A DNA stretch of 6,144 nucleotides, taken from assembly GCA_045580405.1 (NCBI GenBank), contig JAZNNT010000154.1:1-6144 (forward strand), written 5' to 3'. Under the pieces are notes generated by a model, which was given only the letters and a program-made list of their open reading frames with translations, did no database searches and was not told the DNA's origin. This document shows, one piece after another, positions 1-4,952 of this stretch (position 1 is the first letter of the stretch; every line of letters begins with the position of its first letter). Made by a program: the position numbers and the translations under genes. This DNA comes from SIG452 sp045580405. GTDB taxonomy: Bacteria > Bacillota > Clostridia > UMGS1840.

Positions 1-719
1 TACCGTTTTTTGGGAAGAATGGATGCCACCGCCATTAAAAAGGCGATAAAGTTTCCAAGCGCTGTGGCAACTGCCGCTCCCATCACACCCCATTTTGGGA
101 ATCCGCAGGCGCCGTTAATGAGAAAATAGTTAAATATCACATTGATAATATTTGCCGTCAGGTTGGTAGTCATGGAAATTCGGGTGTTTCCAACCCCTCG
201 CTGCGCCGCATTGATGGCAAGACCGACGGAATTAAAGAAAATGCCTACCATAATGATGCGAAAATATGTAACGGAGTCACCGATAATGTCATTGCCGGCC
301 CCTGCAAACCGAAGCAGTGGTTCTGCAATAAGATTCCCTATGGCAAACAGCAAAATTGCTAAGATGGTTGCAACCATTAAAGATTGCTTCATGCATCGGT
401 TGGCACCGTCTTGATTCCCTTCGCCTTTTCGTCGGGCAATGACTGCCGTGATTCCCACGTTCAGAGAAAAAATCAGAGCCAGCAGGATAAATTTTGGTTG
501 ATTGGTGATGCCTACCGCTGAAATAGCTTCGGGACTGATAGATCCCACCATCATGGTATCCACAGCACCGGTTAAACAGACCAGCACCGATTCGGTCATA
601 GAGGGCCAGGCTAAGTCAAATGTCTTTTTGTATGCCTCTTTTGAGGTGGGAATTTCTCCCACTTTGTCCTTTCCCTTTAACATATATCGGGTGGAAAAGA
701 GTCGTCTTAACGCTTGCAA
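1..719 (-). CDS. MATE family multidrug/cation efflux transporter, N-terminal half (3' end off the left edge)
   Basis: Integral membrane antiporter of the MATE (NorM/DinF-like) family, which exports cationic drugs or metabolites using a Na+ or H+ gradient. The reverse complement reads 239 codons without a stop and leaves the window, about half of the usual ~450 residues. Hydrophobic stretches fit the first six membrane segments: about residues 35-57, 74-95, 112-132, 150-172, 184-203 and 210-235. Family-like landmarks are AWPSMTESVL (37-46), VDTMMVG (53-59), AVGITNQPKFI (68-78) and the GVGNTR loop (175-180). The start is taken as TTG at 719 because AAGGAA (732-727) lies 7 nt upstream. The first in-frame ATG, at 683, has no Shine-Dalgarno and would remove RRLFSTRY, which looks like the usual basic N-terminus. 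A strong promoter precedes it at 765-793, and it is divergent from typA. The substrate cannot be deduced. Confidence 0.93.
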   Translation of the reverse strand, partial: MQALRRLFSTRYMLKGKDKVGEIPTSKEAYKKTFDLAWPSMTESVLVCLTGAVDTMMVGSISPEAISAVGITNQPKFILLALIFSLNVGITAVIARRKGEGNQDGANRCMKQSLMVATILAILLFAIGNLIAEPLLRFAGAGNDIIGDSVTYFRIIMVGIFFNSVGLAINAAQRGVGNTRISMTTNLTANIINVIFNYFLINGACGFPKWGVMGAAVATALGNFIAFLMAVASILPKKR

Positions 720-732
720 CGTGCAGTTCCTT
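717..732 (-). promoter_or_regulatory. Ribosome binding site and TTG start codon of the MATE gene
   Basis: On the minus strand AAGAAGGAA (735-727) is followed by 7 nt and then TTG (719-717), in frame with the transporter. This is near-ideal Shine-Dalgarno spacing. The ATG 36 nt further in (683-681) is preceded by a pyrimidine-rich stretch with no AGGA-like sequence. The site therefore favours a non-AUG start and adds 12 residues. This is inferred from spacing only. Confidence 0.65.
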
Positions 733-764
733 CTTTCGCTTTTCGCCTAAAATTCAACAGAATT

Positions 765-793
765 AGTATATACCAAATTGTTTCATTTGTCAA
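765..793 (-). promoter_or_regulatory. Sigma-A type promoter for the MATE gene
   Basis: Reading the minus strand, TTGACA (793-788) is a perfect -35 hexamer. A 17 bp spacer follows, then TATACT (770-765), which differs from the -10 consensus at one position. Transcription would begin near 758, giving a leader of about 40 nt before the TTG at 719. No operator-like repeat for a local repressor is evident between promoter and gene. Hexamers and spacing are read directly; activity is inferred. Confidence 0.82.
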
Positions 794-902
794 TTTTTGA
801 AGAAAATTTTTTTGTTTTAGGCTTCTATTTGACAAGATGACCCGAAAAACATGAAAAAAATTGAAAAAAACCTGTTTTTTCTGCGAAAAATACTGGAATT
901 TT
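792..902. other. Helically phased A/T tracts, probable intrinsically curved DNA
   Basis: Runs of A or T of four or more are centred near 796, 808, 817, 847, 857, 867, 878, 888 and 900. Their spacing is close to one helical turn, with a weaker TATTT around 828 and one missing beat near 837. Phased A-tracts are known to bend DNA, and placed upstream of a promoter they often enhance it or bind nucleoid proteins. Here they fill the space between the divergent MATE and typA promoters. A 7 bp A/T hairpin (863-869 with 875-881) and the distant pair 842-848/899-905 also fall here and may be by-products of the tracts. This stretch holds no credible gene. Confidence 0.6.
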
Positions 903-922
903 CGGAAAGGGTGTGCTATAAT
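894..922 (+). promoter_or_regulatory. Extended -10 promoter for typA-argC-argB
   Basis: TGCTATAAT at 914-922 contains a perfect TATAAT (917-922) preceded by the TG of an extended -10 element, which can work with a poor -35. The best -35 at 17 bp spacing is TGGAAT (894-899), a weak match. Transcription would start near 929, leaving a leader of about 75 nt before the ATG at 1004. The promoter lies inside the longer open frame that begins at 851, which argues against translation starting there. Confidence 0.7.
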
Positions 923-928
923 TGTATT

Positions 929-943
929 TGTATAAATTTAACA
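929..943. promoter_or_regulatory. Imperfect palindrome at the predicted transcription start, possible operator
   Basis: TGTATAAATTTAACA has matching TGT/ACA ends and an AAATTT-like core, with 5 of 7 positions symmetric. It sits just downstream of the -10 at 917-922, a usual place for a repressor site. An AT-rich dyad with TGnAT-like ends is the general look of ArgR boxes, and argC/argB lie downstream, so an arginine repressor site is conceivable. The match is weak and AT-rich DNA yields such dyads by chance. Confidence 0.25.
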
Positions 944-1003
944 TGGGACATTATTTTTATTTGTGCTCCCAAAGACCGTTGGAATAAAAAAAGAGGGGTT
1001 CTT

Positions 1004-2821
1004 ATGATTCGAGAAGATTTAAGAAATATCGCCATTATTGCTCACGTTGACCATGGAAAAACCACCTTGGTAGACGAGATGCTAAAGCAGGGTGGCGTAT
1101 ATCGTGAAAACCAGGTGGTAGAAGAACGTGTGATGGATAATAATGCCTTGGAACGGGAACGTGGCATCACCATCTTAGCCAAAAATACTGCCGTGCACTA
1201 TAAGGACACCAAAATCAATATTATCGACACTCCCGGACATGCTGACTTTTCCGGTGAGGTAGAACGAGTGCTAAAAATGGTAAACGGGGTAGTGCTTTTG
1301 GTGGATGCTGCAGAAGGTCCTATGCCTCAGACTCGTTTCGTGTTGCAAAAAGCATTGGAATTAGGCCACAGAATTATTGTGGTTATTAATAAAATTGACA
1401 AGCCGGATGCCCGTTTGGATGAAGTGGGCGAAGAAGTACTGGAGCTTCTGTTGGAATTGGATGCTAACGACGAACAGCTGGATAGCCCCATTATTTACTG
1501 CTCAGGTCGTGCCGGTACTGCTTCCTATTCTCCCAATGTGGCTGGAAAAGATTTATCCGTACTGTTTGAAAAAATCGTTAGCTACATTCCCGCTCCCGAA
1601 GGAGACGAAAACGGAGACTTGCAGGTTTTGGTTTCCTCCATCGACTATAACGATTATGTGGGCAGAGTTGCCATTGGCAGAGTGGAACGTGGTGTTGTGA
1701 AGCAGAATCAGGAGGTTATGGTTTGTGATTATCATAACCGACGTGCTCCCAGACGTGGAAAGGTAACAAACCTTTACCAGTTTGACGGATTAAACAGAAA
1801 ACAGGTGACCGAAGCCAAAGTGGGTGACATTATTTATTTCTCCGGCATTGAAGATATCACCATTGGCGAAACCATCACCGCAGTTTCCAATCCGGAACCT
1901 ATTGAATTTGTGAAAATCGGGGAACCCACCGTGGAAATGACCTTCTCCGTAAACGATAGCCCCTTTGCAGGGCAGGAAGGGAAGTTTGTAACCACCCGTC
2001 AGATTCGTGACCGTTTGCAAAAGGAACTGTTAAAAGATGTTTCCCTGCGTGTAAAAGACGGGGAAACCACCGATTGCTTCTTAGTATCAGGCAGAGGGGA
2101 AATGCATCTTTCCATTTTAATTGAAACTATGAGAAGGGAAGGCTTTGAATTTGCCGTTTCCACTCCCAGAGTGCTTTTAAAAGAAATTGACGGCAAAATC
2201 TATGAGCCTACCGAAAAATTAGTAATTGATGTTCCCGAAGACTGCGTTGGCTCCGTGATGGAAAAAATGGGATTGAGAAAAGCAGAATTGACCCAGATGG
2301 CACCGGTTGGTAACCGTATGAGAATTGAATTTATCATTCCCTCCCGAGGCCTCTTTGGTTATCGGAGTGAATTTTTAACCGATACCCGTGGAGAAGGGAT
2401 TCTAAATACCATCTTCCACGAATATCAGGAACATAAAGGCGATATCACCAAGCGTTTCACCGGTTCCTTGGTTGCTTTTGAAACAGGTACTGCCGTAACC
2501 TATGGTTTGTACAATGCTCAGGAACGAGGCACCCTCTTTATCGGTGCCGGCACCAAGGTATATGAAGGTATGGTTGTAGGCTTCACTCCCAAGCAGGAAG
2601 ACATCAACGTGAATGTCTGCAAGAAAAAACAGTTAACCAACACTCGTGCCTCCGGTAGTGATGATGCATTAAAGCTCACACCGCCTACCGTGTACAGCTT
2701 AGAAGCATCTTTAGAATTTTTAGCAGATGACGAGCTTTTGGAGGTAACTCCTCAAAGCCTTCGTATCCGCAAACGAATCTTAAACAATCAGCTAAGAGCG
2801 AAAGCACGTAGCAAAGCATAG
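1004..2821 (+). CDS. typA: Translational GTPase TypA/BipA
   Basis: Ribosome-binding GTPase of the EF-G/LepA class, cytoplasmic, involved in 50S assembly and in growth under stress or cold. The product is 605 residues, the usual length. Visible motifs: G1 AHVDHGKT (13-20), switch I RGITI (53-57), G3 DTPGH (75-79), G4 NKID (129-132) and G5-like SGRAG (167-171). A beta-barrel domain follows (about 200-300), then two EF-G-like alpha/beta domains with SGRGEMHL (362-369) and PSRGLFGYRSEF (446-457). The C-terminal TypA-specific domain has the basic loop KKKQLTNTRASG (540-551). The start is ATG 1004, preceded by AAGAGGGG (991-998) with 5 nt spacing, and the protein then begins MIREDLRNIAIIAHVDHGK as in homologues. 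The frame is open back to an ATG at 851, but that would add 51 atypical residues and include the promoter. argC follows after 13 bp. Confidence 0.97.
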   Translation: MIREDLRNIAIIAHVDHGKTTLVDEMLKQGGVYRENQVVEERVMDNNALERERGITILAKNTAVHYKDTKINIIDTPGHADFSGEVERVLKMVNGVVLLVDAAEGPMPQTRFVLQKALELGHRIIVVINKIDKPDARLDEVGEEVLELLLELDANDEQLDSPIIYCSGRAGTASYSPNVAGKDLSVLFEKIVSYIPAPEGDENGDLQVLVSSIDYNDYVGRVAIGRVERGVVKQNQEVMVCDYHNRRAPRRGKVTNLYQFDGLNRKQVTEAKVGDIIYFSGIEDITIGETITAVSNPEPIEFVKIGEPTVEMTFSVNDSPFAGQEGKFVTTRQIRDRLQKELLKDVSLRVKDGETTDCFLVSGRGEMHLSILIETMRREGFEFAVSTPRVLLKEIDGKIYEPTEKLVIDVPEDCVGSVMEKMGLRKAELTQMAPVGNRMRIEFIIPSRGLFGYRSEFLTDTRGEGILNTIFHEYQEHKGDITKRFTGSLVAFETGTAVTYGLYNAQERGTLFIGAGTKVYEGMVVGFTPKQEDINVNVCKKKQLTNTRASGSDDALKLTPPTVYSLEASLEFLADDELLEVTPQSLRIRKRILNNQLRAKARSKA

Positions 2822-2827
2822 GAGGAA
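2819..2827 (+). promoter_or_regulatory. argC ribosome binding site overlapping the typA stop codon
   Basis: TAGGAGGAA contains the typA stop codon (TAG, 2819-2821) and a full GGAGG Shine-Dalgarno, with the argC ATG at 2835. Ribosomes ending typA would uncover or occupy this site directly, so translational coupling is likely. The overlap supports typA and argC being on one mRNA. Confidence 0.8.
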
Positions 2828-2834
2828 TACAGAT

Positions 2835-3875
2835 ATGATTAGAGCCGGTATTTTAGGCGTTACAGGATATGCCGGAATTGAATTGTTACGATTATTATTA
2901 AACCATCCCGAAGTGGAAGTGACCACTTTAGTATCAGGCAGTACCGCAGGAGAAAAAATCTCCACCATTTACCCCCATTTAAAAGGAATCTGCGATATTG
3001 TGCTGGAAGAATTAAATGTGGAGGAAATCGCAAAAAAATGCGATGTGGTATTCACTTCTTTGCCTCACGGTGCATCTGATATGGTGATCGGCAACTTATA
3101 TAACGCCGGTCTTCGTGTGATTGACTTAAGCGGTGACTATCGTTATGACGATGTGGCAGTATACGAAGAATGGTATAAAACCACTCATAAAAACCCCCAA
3201 CTGTTAAAAGAATCTGTGTATGGCTTATGTGAACTTTATCGGGAAAAAATCAAAAAAGCCCGTTTAATCGGAAATCCCGGTTGCTATACCACCACCTCTA
3301 TTTTAGGGGCGGCTCCCCTGATTAAGGGCGGCTTTGTGGATATCAAAAACATCATTGTAGATGCCAAATCCGGCGTGACCGGTGCAGGACGCGGAATCCA
3401 TCTGGATTACCACTTCTGTGAATGTACCGAAAATATGAAAGCATATAAAATTGCAACCCATCGCCATACCTCTGAAATTGAGCAGGAATATTCTAAATTG
3501 GCAGGTCAGGAGGTACAGATTAGCTTCACTCCTCATTTAGTACCCATGAAGCGAGGCATCTATGCCACCATTTATATGAACATGACTGATGATTACACCG
3601 AAGAACAGTTGTTGGACGCTTACCGTAAGTTCTATGAAAACTGTCCCTTTGTTCGTATCTATGATGCAGGAAAAATTCCCGAATCCAATCACGTAGCAGG
3701 TTCTAACTACATTGATATCGGATTAGTTGTGGATAAACGCTTACGACGTGTAGTTGTGGTTTCCACCATCGATAACTTAAATAAAGGTGCTGCAGGTCAG
3801 GCGGTTCAGAATATGAATCTGATGTTTGACCTTCCCGAAACCACCGGCCTTGCAAATCCCGGATTCTACTTATAA
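2835..3875 (+). CDS. argC: N-acetyl-gamma-glutamyl-phosphate reductase
   Basis: Catalyses NADPH-dependent reduction of N-acetyl-glutamyl-5-phosphate to N-acetylglutamate 5-semialdehyde, the third step of ornithine/arginine synthesis, in the cytoplasm. It has 346 residues, normal for the family. The N-terminal Rossmann fold shows GVTGYAG (8-14) for NADP binding and VVFTSLPHGAS (71-81). The active-site motif is GNPGCYTT (146-153) with nucleophile Cys150; Thr replaces the Pro of the common GCYPT form, a change unlikely to affect catalysis. SGVTGAGR (179-186), HRHTSEIEQ (209-217) and NLNKGAAGQAVQNMN (314-328) are further family signatures; the catalytic His is expected in the HRH stretch. The start is ATG 2835, with GGAGGAA upstream. 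It lies 13 bp after typA and 16 bp before argB, whose product makes its substrate. Confidence 0.97.
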   Translation: MIRAGILGVTGYAGIELLRLLLNHPEVEVTTLVSGSTAGEKISTIYPHLKGICDIVLEELNVEEIAKKCDVVFTSLPHGASDMVIGNLYNAGLRVIDLSGDYRYDDVAVYEEWYKTTHKNPQLLKESVYGLCELYREKIKKARLIGNPGCYTTTSILGAAPLIKGGFVDIKNIIVDAKSGVTGAGRGIHLDYHFCECTENMKAYKIATHRHTSEIEQEYSKLAGQEVQISFTPHLVPMKRGIYATIYMNMTDDYTEEQLLDAYRKFYENCPFVRIYDAGKIPESNHVAGSNYIDIGLVVDKRLRRVVVVSTIDNLNKGAAGQAVQNMNLMFDLPETTGLANPGFYL

Positions 3876-3884
3876 GAAGAGGTG
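3876..3884 (+). promoter_or_regulatory. argB ribosome binding site
   Basis: GAAGAGGTG begins right after the argC TAA (3873-3875) and lies 7 nt before ATG 3892. It selects 3892 over the second in-frame ATG at 3898. It also rules out the upstream in-frame ATG at 3826, which is inside argC. Confidence 0.7.
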
Positions 3885-3891
3885 CCAAAAA

Positions 3892-4770
3892 ATGGATATG
3901 GATAAACTGATTCATAAAGCGAAAATTCTGGTTGAGGCAATGCCTTATATCCAGAAATTCTATGATAAAACCGTTGTCATCAAATACGGCGGCAACGCTA
4001 TGATTAACGGGGAATTAAAAAACTCCGTCATGGAAGATATCACCTTATTAAAATACATCGGGATGCATCCCATTGTGGTGCATGGCGGCGGACCGGACAT
4101 TTCCAGTGCCTTAAAAACATATGATGTGCAGAGCGAATTTGTAAACGGTCTTCGTGTGACTGATGAAACCACCATGCAGGTAGCACAGATGGTGTTAATC
4201 GGAAAAACCAATAAAGAAGTGGTGTCTCTCTTAAACGTAAACGGCGGGAATGCTGTTGGGATTTCCGGCATGGACTCCTGCCTTTTCACTTGTGAAAAGC
4301 ATACCACCACCGTGGATGGCGAGGAAGTGGATATCGGCTATGTGGGAGACATTGTGAAGGTAAATTCCAAATTGGTTCGTAACTTAGCGGATAACGGCTA
4401 CATTCCTGTTATCGCACCCATCGGTGTGGATAAAAACGGCCATAGCTACAACATCAATGCAGATACCGCAGCCGGTGTGTTGGCAGGTGCCTTAGAAGCG
4501 GAAAAGCTGATTCTTTTAACCGATATTGAAGGATTAAAGATGGATGTGGATGCCCCCGAAGTCATCTCCGAAATTACCAAAGCAGACACCCTAAAACTGA
4601 TCGATGACGGTATCATCACCGGCGGTATGATTCCCAAAGTGCTGGGATGTTTAGATGCCATTGACAGCGGAGTAAAATCTGTGCATATTTTAGACGGACG
4701 TATTCCGCATTGTTTGCTCCTTGAAATATTTACTACCGACGGTATCGGTACCATGTTCAAAGCCGAGTAA
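3892..4770 (+). CDS. argB: Acetylglutamate kinase
   Basis: Phosphorylates N-acetylglutamate with ATP to N-acetylglutamyl 5-phosphate, the second step of the arginine pathway; cytoplasmic, amino acid kinase fold. The product is 292 residues. Visible motifs: KYGGNAM with Lys31 (31-37), the substrate-binding VVHGGGPDIS (62-71), FVNGLRVTDE (83-92), YNINADTAAG (186-195) with Asp191, LLTDIEGL (208-215), and GGMIPKV (244-250) with Lys249. A helix of about 25 residues precedes the kinase core, and the tail reads HILDGRIPHCLLLEIFTTDGIGT (265-287). Both are features of the hexameric, arginine-inhibited class rather than the shorter E. coli type, so feedback inhibition by arginine is inferred. The start is ATG 3892, chosen by its ribosome binding site. 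It is the last gene of the typA-argC-argB cluster, and no argJ or argD follows. Confidence 0.97.
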   Translation: MDMDKLIHKAKILVEAMPYIQKFYDKTVVIKYGGNAMINGELKNSVMEDITLLKYIGMHPIVVHGGGPDISSALKTYDVQSEFVNGLRVTDETTMQVAQMVLIGKTNKEVVSLLNVNGGNAVGISGMDSCLFTCEKHTTTVDGEEVDIGYVGDIVKVNSKLVRNLADNGYIPVIAPIGVDKNGHSYNINADTAAGVLAGALEAEKLILLTDIEGLKMDVDAPEVISEITKADTLKLIDDGIITGGMIPKVLGCLDAIDSGVKSVHILDGRIPHCLLLEIFTTDGIGTMFKAE

Positions 4771-4800
4771 AATTGGCATCTTTTCCGTTTCTGTTTCCTT

Positions 4801-4819
4801 TGCGTACACAAAGTACGCA
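4801..4819. repeat. Perfect 7 bp inverted repeat (hairpin) after argB
   Basis: TGCGTAC (4801-4807) pairs perfectly with GTACGCA (4813-4819) around a 5 nt loop, ACAAA. It lies 31 bp after the argB stop. GCGGTCAG follows rather than a T-run, so it is not a standard intrinsic terminator on the plus strand. It could stabilise the 3' end of the mRNA or belong to a larger structured element with the next two repeats. Confidence 0.6.
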
Positions 4820-4825
4820 GCGGTC

Positions 4826-4855
4826 AGAAAATTTGGAAAATCTAAGAAATTTTCT
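4826..4855. repeat. Perfect 9 bp A/T inverted repeat in the argB downstream region
   Basis: AGAAAATTT (4826-4834) pairs with AAATTTTCT (4847-4855) around a 12 nt loop. Imperfect pairing extends it outward: 4820-4821 with 4860-4861, and CGCA 4816-4819 with TGCG 4864-4867, leaving small bulges. That outer pairing uses the right arm of the preceding hairpin, so the two structures are partly exclusive. The AT-only core would be weak as a terminator. Confidence 0.5.
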
Positions 4856-4870
4856 TTCAGCTTTGCGCAC

Positions 4871-4903
4871 AATGGATGAATTGGTCGAAAAAATCATCCG
4901 ATT
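4871..4903. repeat. Third inverted repeat, upstream of the TIM-barrel fusion gene
   Basis: AATGGATGA (4871-4879) pairs with TCATCC-G-ATT (4894-4903), a 9 bp stem with one bulged G at 4900 and a 14 nt A-rich loop. TTGAAACTTACTTATTTTTG follows, T-rich only some 12 nt later, so terminator activity would be poor. It lies 50 bp before the ATG at 4953 and could be in that gene's leader. No clear -35/-10 pair for the gene was found here. Confidence 0.4.
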
Positions 4904-4952
4904 TGAAACTTACTTATTTTTGATAAACCTCTTTTAAAGAAAGGATTGATAC

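Noticed and set aside
142..750. Plus-strand open frames at 142-414 and 502-750
   Set aside because: They are antisense to the well-supported MATE gene, have no recognisable protein features and no ribosome binding sites.
829..834. TTGACA on the plus strand as a -35 for typA
   Set aside because: No acceptable -10 lies 16-18 bp downstream (TGAAAA at 17 bp). The extended -10 at 914-922 is better placed and closer to the gene.
863..881. A/T hairpin upstream of typA as a terminator
   Set aside because: It is made only of an A-run and a T-run and lies upstream of the promoter with no gene ending nearby. The phased A-tract explanation covers it.
3826..3891. Upstream extension of argB beginning inside argC
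   Set aside because: The 22 extra residues overlap argC in another frame and do not resemble kinase N-termini. The ribosome binding site at 3876-3884 fits ATG 3892.
4801..4855. Intrinsic terminator for the typA-argC-argB transcript
   Set aside because: The GC-containing hairpin lacks a following T-run, and the one with a T-rich right side has an A/T-only stem. Neither fits a standard terminator, so both are listed only as repeats.
4690..4872. Minus-strand 60-residue frame spanning the end of argB and the downstream hairpins
   Set aside because: Half of it is antisense to argB and the rest runs through inverted repeats. No ribosome binding site or known domain supports it.
4903..4927. TTGAAA (4903-4908) with GATAAA (4922-4927) as a promoter for the fusion gene
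   Set aside because: The spacer is only 13 bp, too short for a normal vegetative promoter. No better pair was found.
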